64,000 bases of DNA from Dendrophyllia cribrosa (taxonomy: Eukaryota > Cnidaria > Anthozoa > Scleractinia > Dendrophylliidae): positions 52,035,043-52,099,042 of the forward strand of contig JAJLRJ010000002.1 of NCBI GenBank assembly GCA_024195265.1, written 5' to 3'. The position numbers and the translations under genes are program-made. The notes beneath the pieces are model-generated. The model ran no database searches. It saw only the letters and a program-made list of their open reading frames with translations, and was not told where the DNA came from. Of the stretch, positions 21,105 through 30,939 are shown piece after piece (position 1 is the stretch's first letter; every line of letters begins with the position of its first letter).

Positions 21105-21155
21105 GGAATTTTCCCTGAAAGTGAAAGTGCACTTGTTTTCGAAGCGGGTATAAAA
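21105..21155 (+). promoter_or_regulatory. kB + ISRE/IRF composite and TATA box of copy C
   Basis: GGAATTTTCC (21105-21114) fits the NF-kB consensus GGRRNNYYCC; GAAAGTGAAAG (21117-21127) fits the IRF/ISRE core; TATAAAA is at 21149-21155, followed by CGGGTGAGCT as in copies A and B. ATG is 115 bp downstream of the TATA box. In vertebrates adjacent kB and IRF sites mark virus-inducible enhancers, and cnidarians possess NF-kB and IRF proteins. Whether these sites are bound is inference. Confidence 0.6.
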
Positions 21156-21269
21156 GTGAGCGGGTGAGCTCAACAGAATTCATATAACCAATATAACTAG
21201 ATGGAGAGTGTTTCAAAATCAGTCCGCTCTTGATTTGAACCATTAATTCTAACTGCTTTAACGCGCACA

Positions 21270-22913
21270 ATGAGTAGCAGTGCTCTGTTAGAGGTGTTTG
21301 GGCATGTTTTGTTCAGTTTTACACGAAGCGCAACAGACCACTATAACCCAGAGGAACCCGAATACACGGTGGAGTCTTTCGGTTACAATCCTCTAGAAAG
21401 CACAGGCCGAGAGTGGTATTTTTATCCTGTTGATGAATTCATTTACCAGGAATACAGTGATAGAGAAGTTCGCACAAGCTTGAACTATCTAGCGGCGAGC
21501 AGCCTTGATATAAGGGTAACAGATGCATGCTCGACAGAAGAAGAGAACGAAGAGACGTTGACACAAGAGCAGGTTAAAGAGGCAGCAACAGCTTGGAAGC
21601 GGCTTCGACCATCACTTTCTCGTACAATTTGGAAATCATTGTACATTGGAGCATTTATATCGCTCGTAACCGCAACCATCTTAGGTGCAATCTTCACTAT
21701 GGTCTTATATCTCAGTTTTAAAACCATCAACATCTGTGAATTCTACCCAGCGAAGTTAATTCCAATACGCGTGCAATGGATGAGGACAATTTCATGTATG
21801 ATTGATTATGTTATGATTAACATTCTTTTCTTTATCAATATTCTATTTGTTTTTCGCCAGTACCAGTTAATAGGGGTGAAACGAAAACTGTTTTTGCCTT
21901 GCTGTGTGGCTTCTTCATTTGATGTTGCATATCGTTTAATCCTTCAGACTCTGGGAATGTCGAATTATTCCAAACTTTCTCCTACGCAAAAAATCCCAAT
22001 AAACGTTGTCTTTTTTATCAGTATTGGAGTGCAAGCCTATGTTTTAACGAAGCTCTTCTGTCAAGGGCGGTCAAGCAAACAAAAGATAACTTTGTTTCTA
22101 CAAATGACCCTAGCAGTATGCCTAACCTTTCTGCTCGGTATTGTAATCGTTCGTTGCATCTACCCTGCATATAACAAACAAGACAGAGAAGGCAGCCTGT
22201 TGATCGCAGTTTTCGCTCCTCTAATCGCGGCCTTGGTCAAGCCGATCTCGCGGATTTGCGTTCAACGGTTATATAACATTACTCATCCGGGATATTCCTA
22301 CGTCCTTTTAACGCCACTGTATTGTGGGGCTGCGGTTATGTTTCGAGTTTTACAAGCGGACCTTGACAGTCTACAGTCCATCGCTACTCTTGGAATTATC
22401 CACGGCATTGCTGAAGTCATAGAACGAAGCAGCATGGCTGCGATCGATCATCTTTTGAATCGACTTTGGAAAATAAGAACCCCAGCTCCTTGGGGCAGTT
22501 TTCGCACTCCTCGCCGTGAGAGACTAATGGCTGACATCGCCATCATGAGCATGCAATATGAATCAGCGGCAATTGTGTCGGTTAACGGGGTTTTATACTT
22601 GTACAAATTTATTTACACTGAATACAACTCTTACGTAAATTTGCTGCAGTCTTTTGCCATCAATACTTCCGTCCCGCTGACAATTGAGTGGTTTTTTAAC
22701 AGCCTATCTCTGGCAATAGAAACTCGTTATCAAAATATGCCTGTCATGGCCGTTTGGATGAGACAGTGGAAAAGGCACATCCTCGTAGCGATTTTTAATA
22801 CAGTGCTCATAGCGTTATGTGTCAACACAGATATTTTAATATTTGTAAATGGGAATGAGCGTTCTGTCAGCCAGGTGAACCTAAATCAAACTTGTAAAAT
22901 ACCATTCACATAA
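21270..22913 (+). CDS. Multi-pass membrane protein of unknown family, copy C (547 aa)
   Basis: Third intact 547-residue frame, inverted relative to A and B and outside the A/B duplication unit. It is the most diverged. Differences concentrate at about 90-290 (for example MIDYVMINILFFINILFVFR where A has SIVYVLLHIWFFLNLLFIFR), while 305-500 is nearly identical, including LYNIT.PGYSYVLLTPLYCG and the basic TPRRERLM loop. The C-terminal 30 residues differ modestly but keep NQTCKIPFT. No introns. Promoter as described separately. No RecQ scrap lies downstream, so that scrap belongs to the A/B unit and not to the gene. Function unknown. Confidence 0.9.
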   Translation: MSSSALLEVFGHVLFSFTRSATDHYNPEEPEYTVESFGYNPLESTGREWYFYPVDEFIYQEYSDREVRTSLNYLAASSLDIRVTDACSTEEENEETLTQEQVKEAATAWKRLRPSLSRTIWKSLYIGAFISLVTATILGAIFTMVLYLSFKTINICEFYPAKLIPIRVQWMRTISCMIDYVMINILFFINILFVFRQYQLIGVKRKLFLPCCVASSFDVAYRLILQTLGMSNYSKLSPTQKIPINVVFFISIGVQAYVLTKLFCQGRSSKQKITLFLQMTLAVCLTFLLGIVIVRCIYPAYNKQDREGSLLIAVFAPLIAALVKPISRICVQRLYNITHPGYSYVLLTPLYCGAAVMFRVLQADLDSLQSIATLGIIHGIAEVIERSSMAAIDHLLNRLWKIRTPAPWGSFRTPRRERLMADIAIMSMQYESAAIVSVNGVLYLYKFIYTEYNSYVNLLQSFAINTSVPLTIEWFFNSLSLAIETRYQNMPVMAVWMRQWKRHILVAIFNTVLIALCVNTDILIFVNGNERSVSQVNLNQTCKIPFT

Positions 22914-23099
22914 GAGTTAAACGCAAACGGCTGTATACTAGAGGCATAGGCGTTTATCATTAAAGTCAAATATTTTTTTAAATTAAAACACTTTTGATAA
23001 AGAAAAACAGAGATGTTAAGGTTAGTCATGAACTAAGTAAACTGTATTAAAATTCGAGTCCACGAAGGCAATTGAACCCATTTGCGTTACCTTACTTAA

Positions 23100-23470
23100 A
23101 GTGGGCAGACACGAGGGGTCATGTAGCAGAGACATGTCGCAGCGACATGTAGCCGCGACAAAAATTTGTGTAGTACACACTGAGGGACATGTAGCAGGGA
23201 CGTGTAGCGGTAACATGTAGCAGGGACAAAATTACAATGTTTGCACACGCATGAAAATGTTGCAGGGACATGTCTCAGGGAAATGTTGCAGCGACACATT
23301 CCCTCGTGGGAACTATTATAAATACTATCATACTTGTGCAACACCAATTTTGGGAACATTTTGTCCCGCGACACGTCGCACGGAGTTCAACTTGTTGAAC
23401 TTCATGGGACACACTGCTACATGTCACTGCGACATGTCCCTGTTACATGACCCCTCGTGTCTTCCCACCT
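23100..23470. mobile_element. 371-bp MITE, TTAA target site (Kolobok/piggyBac-type)
   Basis: TTAA stands at 23096-23099 and 23471-23474. The ends AGTGGGCAGACACGAGGGG and CCCCTCGTGTCTTCCCACCT are inverted complements with a 1-bp gap. Inside are repeated GACATGT / ACATGTC units (GCAGGGACATGTAGC type) in both orientations, so it folds over most of its length. No gene. Confidence 0.85.
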
Positions 23471-23474
23471 TTAA

Positions 23475-24372
23475 ACTCTTCGGACGCATCAACCACTGAG
23501 CTATCGGGAGACCAATGGCAACTCAAGCATGTTAAACACGAAGTTCCGGTATAAAAGGAGCCTGGCCTGGCCATTCTCACCTCCAGTCGTCAATAAACCA
23601 CTAAAGCATTAGCAACTGACAAAAAACATGCGTCATTACTAAGACCATTGCTAACACAATTCTTTTTCCCTTTGGAAGTAATGATCTTTAGCCCAAACAA
23701 TCACAAAAGTATAAATCAAACTGGATTTAGCGTCCTTAAATTCCTTAAGTTTGACTGTTGTTATCACGTGTCTGATTACGTCATAATTTGTACAAACAGG
23801 AAACTTCAAACGGGGTAAGGATGGTTAACGTTGGCTAACGGTTCAATTTATATCCATCATATGCCATCTCGGTACCCCATTTTCAATTTTCTTTCTTTGT
23901 AATAAAACAGTGACAACAAGTCACGTGATGCAAATATTCCACATTTAAAGTAAACAGTGCTTTAAGGTTATCAAGTTTCATCCTGCTACTAAGTTTGAGC
24001 CTGTTTAGGTAAATCGCCTCAAAGTTACGATCGTTTTCAGATTGTATGCAAATTAGGCTCTGGACCATGCCGTAACATCATTGAGAAGCTATGTCACTTA
24101 CTAGGTAAACCACCAGACGACTGTAGCTCCCTATCACGAGCTGCTCTCCGTAGCTCAGTGCATGGTTGGGACCGGTGGGTACATGTTTCCCGGGGTGGTG
24201 ACACGTGACCACCTTAGCTTGTAGGGAACACGATGGGTCTGTGCTGTGCGCGCGCTAATAACGCTATCGTCATTTTGTAAAACGTTTTGTGCTAAAAACC
24301 TGAAAAGTGTGCGTTATTTTTTCACTTTTTCGACGTTTATAACTTTAAAAAATTTCGAAAAGATGTTCTCAT
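23475..24372. other. Non-coding stretch
   Basis: No supported gene. A TATA-like GTATAAAAGG near 23,550 has no convincing frame after it. A TAGCTCAGTGCATGG block near 24,151 resembles tRNA box A but no matching box B is seen. Confidence 0.4.
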
Positions 24373-25262
24373 GACAATTACGTCATCGCGCGGGATAATA
24401 AATATTACATGAGTATAAATAGGATACGAATGGAGATATAAATCTCTATCACGTTTCACCTGATACCCCTTTGACACTTGAAAAACAACGTCAACACCCA
24501 TAAACTCCTTTAGACCTGGAGCACGAGTTCCATCCGACCACACCCACAGAATTTTCCTTGTCGCAGTCGATTGCTGCACTTCGATCGGGAAAAAATACCC
24601 CCACATAAACTATTTCCTTCATTTGGAACTAAAATAACGAAACAGAAAGAACGAGAAACCGACGGATGGAAATGACTTTTTTACTGCAAATCTGGCTGTG
24701 GCAAGGTGGATTTTTCTTAACATCTGTTTTCATCTTGCTCTCTTGTTTATGAAAATAACTTCTCTTCCAATTCCATTGTAACAATAAATTTTTAAACAAC
24801 ATTTGCAAGCAGAAGAGTCATTCGCATTTTTAACAATGGAAACATCATTTTTGGACAAATCCCACAAACTACTGCCAACAGGTAATTTAGAGTGCCTAAG
24901 TGAAGACAAGTTCGGAGAGCATTAATTTCAAGCAACGTAGTACTAGTTTTCAATTGACTAAAGTCCTCAGTGGCAGGCGCAAGCCGTAGCAGGCGCAAGA
25001 GTAATATTGGGCGTAATTTCGAAAACGCACAAGCATGCACGTCCCCCAGATCGATCGCGCCCAATAATAATTATCAGTATTCTTCGAGGACGCGTGGGAT
25101 CGAGTTGGTTCATCAGCTCATATCCGGTAAGTCCGAGAAGTATAAATGTTTTTGAGTAAGTTTTCAAACACTCAGGTGAACATAGAGATTTATATCTCCA
25201 TTCGTCCTATTCATACTCATGTCATATTCATTATCCTACGCGATGTTCTAATTGTCATTTTA
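24373..25262. repeat. Inverted-repeat-flanked composite with exon-like repeats
   Basis: 24,373-24,468 and 25,172-25,262 are about 90-bp inverted copies (shared GAGATTTATATCTCCATTCG). Between them are the hydrophobic exon-like repeat (24,680-24,800), the NYLLAVV frame related to 6,216 and 16,690 (24,792-24,965) and the GCGCAAGAGTAATATT repeat (24,975-25,066). This may be one composite element or stacked insertions. Confidence 0.5.
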
Positions 25263-25388
25263 TCAAATATAATAATATTAAATGCAAAGGTGTCAGTTTG
25301 CAAAGATTATATATGGAGGGAGTCATTCTCTCTCTCCCCCCGTCCCCCAACCCTTTCTCTGACGAAATTAGTACGCGGTGTTTCTGCC

Positions 25389-25409
25389 GGGGGGGGGGGG
25401 GGGGGGGGG
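25389..25409 (+). repeat. Poly-G tract, 21 nt
   Basis: Uninterrupted G run; similar runs at 10,731, 26,364 and 53,669. Confidence 0.9.
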
Positions 25410-25825
25410 AGAACAATTTTCGGAAGATCGGTTCTTTCTAACAGTGAAGTATCCTTGCAGGGATCACTTGTCCCATACTTTAATGCTAATTCGTCAGAGC
25501 AAGGGACCGATAAGGTATTATTTAATCCTTTTCTTGACGAAAAGAAAGTCCATCTTTGGTTTTTCGCGCTCTTACTTTTTCCTGTGTCAGGTTGTTACGT
25601 ACACAAAATTGAAGTGACGAAAATGCGTCACAAACTGAAAAATCGCAAACTCGTTTCTCTAAATTCAAAACGCGGATTTTTCTCCTAAAGCAGAGCGGTG
25701 TCAGACCCAGACTTGTTTGTATGGGAGCTTGTATTAAAGGGGGAGTGAGAGGGAATGGAGGGGAGCGGAGTGTAAAAGGGATTGGGAATGAAACTGTCAT
25801 TTTCGGCCCTTCGGACTTTGCAATA

Positions 25826-26329
25826 CAGTAGAGTTCCGAAAGTAAGGGCTACCCGAAAGTAATGTTAATTTTCGGACCTTTCTAGTAATTCCCGAAAGTA
25901 ACGGGCTACCCGAAAGTAACGGGCCACCCGAAAGTAACGGGCTACCCCGGCAAAAGTAACGGGCTACCCGAAAATAACGGGTCAATCGGTCCGACCGATA
26001 CCATAGTGACGTCTCCATGCAGATGGAATAGCTTAGTGTTTTACTGTACAAGAATACCGAAGAATACCGAAGAATACCGAAGAATACCGAAGAATACCGA
26101 AGAATACCGAAGAATACCGAAGAATCAGCGAGAAAGAGATAATTAAAGTATAACATTATGCTTATTCCGCATTTGTGTTTACCATTATCTTTTTTGCCTC
26201 GATTACTCACATTATTTAGGTGCCCGAAAGCAACGGCTACTCGAACGGTAGCGGCTACCCGAAAGTTGCGGCCCCTTAGGCCTACTCATTCCGAAATTAA
26301 TGGGGGCCGCTACTTTCGGAACTACGCGG
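25826..26329. mobile_element. TIR element built of CCGAAAGTA repeats, TA target
   Basis: Left end CAGTAGAGTTCCGAAAGTA, right end GCTACTTTCGGAACTACGCGG; TA on both sides (25824-25825, 26330-26331). Interior is mostly CCCGAAAGTAACGGGCTA units and a 10-bp AGAATACCGA array of 7 copies (26,051-26,125). Similar CCGAAAGTAG units occur at 8,715-8,800 and 17,350-17,440. Probably mariner-type, non-autonomous. Confidence 0.65.
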
Positions 26330-27865
26330 TATGTGAAAATTGCGGGTCGGATGCCCGGGGAGAGGGGGGGGGGGGGGGGGGGGTAATCCCGACAATTTAG
26401 GATAGGTGTGTGCCGCCAAGGTTCTCAAACTCTGAAAATCGAGATTTGATACCCTTTTTAATGCCCAAAACCAGGCGTGTATAACAGACCATATCTTTTT
26501 CGTTTTGCGCGTTACATACAAAAACATAAAACATTGGGGGGTGGATACTGCAATTTAGTGACTCTATCTAATGAATATCTTAGGATCACAATACCAAAAA
26601 TACCAAAAAGAATACCCTTTTTAAGGACTGAGCACCTCAAAAGCCCTACCCTATCGGGAAGTACATACCTCTATAGCGATATAAGGGAGTCCCCCCCGTC
26701 GGGGGGTGGGCGGGGGAGGTCGGATGTCACACGAAAATGGCGTCGCTCCTTGTATCCAATTTGATTGTTCTTCAATTCGGTTTTTACGTTTTTACCTAAT
26801 AACAAAGGACTTTATCCCATGGATTTGTATTTAGCTTCATTTAACAGAAAGAAATTTTCTGCCTCCTTAGGCCACAAACAACCTTATTCAGTGCCGTAGC
26901 TAGCATGAGGCTAGTACAAGTATTGTATCTCTCTTGTAAGAGTCTATACATTAAAAAAATGATAGAAGTGGTTTTCTTTTTCTGATATCGCCTCGGTAAG
27001 AATTTAATTTTCGTCTGGGTACGACCCTGTCATATAATTGTGTTCCTGAGAGGGTACACGGCATATAGACATTTTAAAATTGAACTGAGCTTATTGAATG
27101 TAGTGTTTGTTTTCTTATATAAATAATTAAGACATGAAAGTTGATTACTCTTCCGCGTGAATGCTATCCGTTAAAATAGACTGCCATGACTACATCTTCT
27201 CCTAAAGCTTAAATTTTGCGTATAATGATACAATTCGAAAATCCACTGTGAAATGTGTAAGGCTACTTTATTTCTTTCGTACTATATGGAAATCAAATGC
27301 AATGCTATTAATACAAATAAATTCGTAAATATAACGACATGCTATCTCTACGGAAAAGAAAACTTAAGGCAATCTTCAGCTTGCATGAAAACTTTAAATT
27401 AATGATCTCATGATCAATAATTAAATGAAAGACACAAAAAGACTTTATTATTGTTTATAACGTTTGCGTCATTCATTATATTAAAATTCTCGACAATTTA
27501 CATTTATGAGGAACCTTTCTCAATGCAATTGGCACAAGCTCGATTTTCAGCCGTTTGACTGGGAGTCCGTTTTTCATTTGGCCATGCAATTAATTTTTGA
27601 AAACGGACCTTTTAGTACGGCTTTTCTATAGCCCATTTTTACTTTGTAATTATAGACCATTTACTTTTCTATACGCTCTTGTTTTTTTAATTTTAACTGC
27701 ACCTGATTTACTGACAGCTCAATGCGATTTCTTTCCACTACTGATGAGTTTGCGTTTATTTGAGTTCTGTTCTTTTGTTATCTTGACTTTCAACTTCCCT
27801 ACTTTGTTGTGCACGACTTTCTTGAGTTATGGCTTTTTCGTCATCGTTTTCTGCGCCCACTTTTT
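26330..27865. other. Non-coding stretch with G tracts
   Basis: A 20-nt G run (26,364-26,383), further short G/C runs near 26,690-26,720, then AT-rich unique-looking DNA to the GPCR stop codon. No gene seen. Confidence 0.5.
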
Positions 27866-28843
27866 CTACGCGTGCCCTTGACGACTGGATGTTTGTTGTT
27901 CGTCTTGAACTAAGTTGGCAGATTGACAACGAAGAATTTTTTGAAACTCTTTCCTGAAGAGAGGATTCATCCCTGCATAGATAAATGGATTGATAGCGCT
28001 TGATAAACTCAAGCAAAGGGCGCCAAAAGTATTAACATTTCGTTGCATTTTACCGCCTATTCGAAAGCGCGTCAAGATAGTGATAACCCAGGCAGGCAAC
28101 CAACACAACATGAAGGCGAATACAACAACAAACAGAGACCTGCTAATTCGAATTTCGTGTGAGCTTATTGATGCGTTCCGAGATTGTGTGTCTAGAGCCT
28201 GCGCAGTTCCCAAGTTATGTTCCCGAACTTTTCTGAAAACTTTCCTATAACTGAATATTGTCACACTCAGTGGAAGAAGAAAAAACAGGCCGACTACGAC
28301 AAAGTAATGGAGCATGTTTCCAAATTTGCTCAAATGTCTGTTTAAGCACGCCGCATAGCCCGACACGAAGTGGAATTCTTGTAAGCCAGTAAGACGAGGA
28401 ATCAAGATATAGCAAGTGACAAACATCCACGCAGAGCCGAGAACAACACGAGATTTTGTTTTGGAGAAAAATTGTCTGTACTGTTGATCTGACCTACATA
28501 TTCTCACGTATCTATTTATCGCTGTCAGACCCATGGTTACAGGCGAAGCATACACCACAAAAAGGCTGAAGAAAGCGTTTACTTGGCAAACCGTTTCGCC
28601 ATAGGGCCATCTGCTCGAGATCAACACTCCCGTTGCGAGAGGAATCACAAAAACGGCGGCCAGCAAATCACTCACAGCCAATGCGATGATGTAAAGGTTT
28701 GTTGTTGTTCGGAGCCTTGGATTTCTGTATACCGAGATACAAACTAGAATGTTGCCCAGCAGAGAAAAAATGTTCATTACAAGCATTGAGCCAGCTTCTA
28801 CGATTTTCAAGGCCGTGCTACGCGATTCGAGATCACCCGCCAT
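27866..28843 (-). CDS. Class A (rhodopsin-like) GPCR, intronless, melatonin-receptor-like
   Basis: One 325-residue frame with seven hydrophobic helices and the family landmarks: N31 (GN in TM1), D59 in LAVSDL (TM2), C86 at the top of TM3 with C166 in loop 2, N110-R111-Y112 in place of DRY, W139 in TM4, P191 in TM5, CWLP at 247-250 (TM6) and NPFIY at 285-289 (TM7). A C-terminal helix 8 (NPLFRKEFQKIL) precedes a short Ser/Gln tail with Cys at 306. NRY plus the NPLFRKEF end resembles melatonin and related amine-like receptors, as in the large intronless GPCR sets of anthozoans. Ligand cannot be told. Length is on the short side because of brief termini. Acts in the plasma membrane, coupling to G proteins. 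Confidence 0.92.
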   Translation of the reverse strand: MAGDLESRSTALKIVEAGSMLVMNIFSLLGNILVCISVYRNPRLRTTTNLYIIALAVSDLLAAVFVIPLATGVLISSRWPYGETVCQVNAFFSLFVVYASPVTMGLTAINRYVRICRSDQQYRQFFSKTKSRVVLGSAWMFVTCYILIPRLTGLQEFHFVSGYAACLNRHLSKFGNMLHYFVVVGLFFLLPLSVTIFSYRKVFRKVREHNLGTAQALDTQSRNASISSHEIRISRSLFVVVFAFMLCWLPAWVITILTRFRIGGKMQRNVNTFGALCLSLSSAINPFIYAGMNPLFRKEFQKILRCQSANLVQDEQQTSSRQGHA

Positions 28844-28849
28844 TCTTGA

Positions 28850-30939
28850 ACTTTTTCCTTAGTTCAAGTTTGATGAAACGTTTGTGTTCTGTAGTCCTTT
28901 ACCGTTTTCTTTTCCTTTTTTCATAGAATTTGTCAATCGGAACCTTTTCTTTTAACAATATCACGGTCTAACAGTGACTGATGAATCATTTCACTGATAA
29001 ATCATATAAGTGGTTGCTTGTCATATTTAGCTATAACTGACAGCTCAGACGATTTGCGGAATTAACACAAATACACCTGTAAAATTTGTGTGTTGACATC
29101 CCCTGCCAGTAGATCATGTTTTATTTAATATTTGCATTTTAATATATCATTAACCCACTAGGACGCACGTACACTAAAAACGATTTGTCCCTAAAAAGCG
29201 TCAATGGGGAGAATCAATAAAATATGTAGCTCAGGTTGTTTTAAGGTGGCTCCATGTAGTTTTTCTTGGGTCACACTTCTCTTTTTGAAAGCGATTTTAC
29301 ATAATGTTACTTTAGCTCAATAAATCTGAATTTGATACCAGATGTTAGGCTTGGATGAAAGTTTTGGATGATACTCTTTTTATACTAATCAGCGTTTCCA
29401 TAGCAACGGTAAACAAACATGGCAAAAAACAGTTTTCCTAAACATCTTTCGATTTTGGGGCTAGTCGCGACAAGCGACTAAATGCGCTATAATCTACACA
29501 GTGTAGCACACTAAATGCGGAAATTTCGAACAAATTTAAAAAAAAAACTGTTCGATTTCGAATAAATCGCTGAAACATTTTTAACATGTGTTTTTTCATG
29601 TTTGAAATATAAGCGGTCAAAACATTCCATCTCTCTTACAAATTATCATTAAATTACCACAGAAAGTTTCCTCAGTTTACTCCCTGCAAATAGCTCTGAC
29701 TAACTCCTCGGCAATAAAGAGATCGAGCTTTTATTTTAAATGTACGTAGTTTTAAAAGAGTGAAAACGTCAAGCAACGTCGACCGAGTGTATTGTGTCAA
29801 GAGCTTAATATTACTTGTACAATTGAAAGATGATAACCTAGGTCATTGAACTGGGTGTCTCTGTAAGATCCTCATAATGGAATTAATTACTCATGCGCAA
29901 TAAGCGCATGAGGTATAAAATGCCCTCCGTTTCTTCGTGTTTTTGTCACATTTGTGCATGTAAATTTATGCACGCATATTTTAGTGTACATGAACTCGCC
30001 CCTGCCTCCCCTAGAAAGTTATTTTTGTCTCCAATTGTTATAAAACGCTTCAGGAAAGTTAAACCAATCAGAATCCGTCTACTGCGCACATGTCTGGGTT
30101 TTAGGGGGGACTAGAGAGAACCGGTTTGTCACTCGGAGAAGACTATCAGATTTCAAACAAATATGGCCTCTTCGGTGCTCTACCAAAATGTAAACACGCC
30201 TTTTAAGACTTCGAAATGGAAAGAAAAAGTTCTTAAGACGATTTGCATGCCTTTGAAGTGGCGGTTAGAGAGCTGAAAGCGATGGAATCTTCCTGTGAGG
30301 ATCAGCATCCATTTATCTCAAAGCGGGACATGTCTTCCTTCAGAATTCATACTCGAAGCACGACAGACTTTACTAAGAATTTTCAAGCATTCCTGGAAAA
30401 CTACGGTAAAGAAAATAACATTTTTTAATGTCCATTTACTTTGTAAAAAACATTTCATAGACTGTTTCTTTGTGTTATCAGTGCTTTTTGAGAAATATTT
30501 AGAAACTCGGCCACACGAGAAATTCTTCGACATGTGCAAAATAAATTTTCTTGCGTTGCCGACAGTTTCCTCGATGCGATAATTTAACGCGTTTTGCTCT
30601 TGAGACTAAACCAATAGATATTTGAGAGAATTTGTTGTCCTTTTTCCTGTGTAAAGGCAAATTGCGATCAAACTTGTTCGAATGTTTTCTTCGTGAAGCC
30701 AATAATCACGGTAAAGGCACTGGCGCTAGTAAATATAATTATAATAAGTTAAATAGCGTTTTCTGAAATAAAGTTTGCTTTCAAGATTTTTTGATTCGCG
30801 AAAACATTATGTGAATCATCTTTACGGATAAAAATGGCATTCTTTATACACAGGAAAAGTCGGAAATTTTAGAAAACACTAGATATAATAAACCAGGTTG
30901 CTGAATTTAAATAATATTTTGTGATGTTTCTGCGTGAGA
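28850..30939. other. Non-coding or unresolved stretch; one possible first exon
   Basis: No firm gene. A plus-strand frame from about 30,282 (MESSCEDQHPFISKRDMSSF) runs to a GGTAAAG donor-like site at about 30,411 and could be a first exon, but no matching second exon is recognised. At 29,246 the sequence TTAAGGTGGCTCC resembles a TTAA-MITE end without a partner. Confidence 0.3.

Noticed and set aside
23550..23640. Promoter (GTATAAAAGG) of a small gene
   Set aside because: No frame of convincing length or content follows within 500 bp.
24150..24200. tRNA or SINE head from TAGCTCAGTGCATGG
   Set aside because: No box B at the proper distance and no pairing acceptor arms.
25146..25688. 180-codon plus-strand gene with a poly-Gly run
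   Set aside because: Passes through the poly-G tract; no domain and the run length is unreliable.
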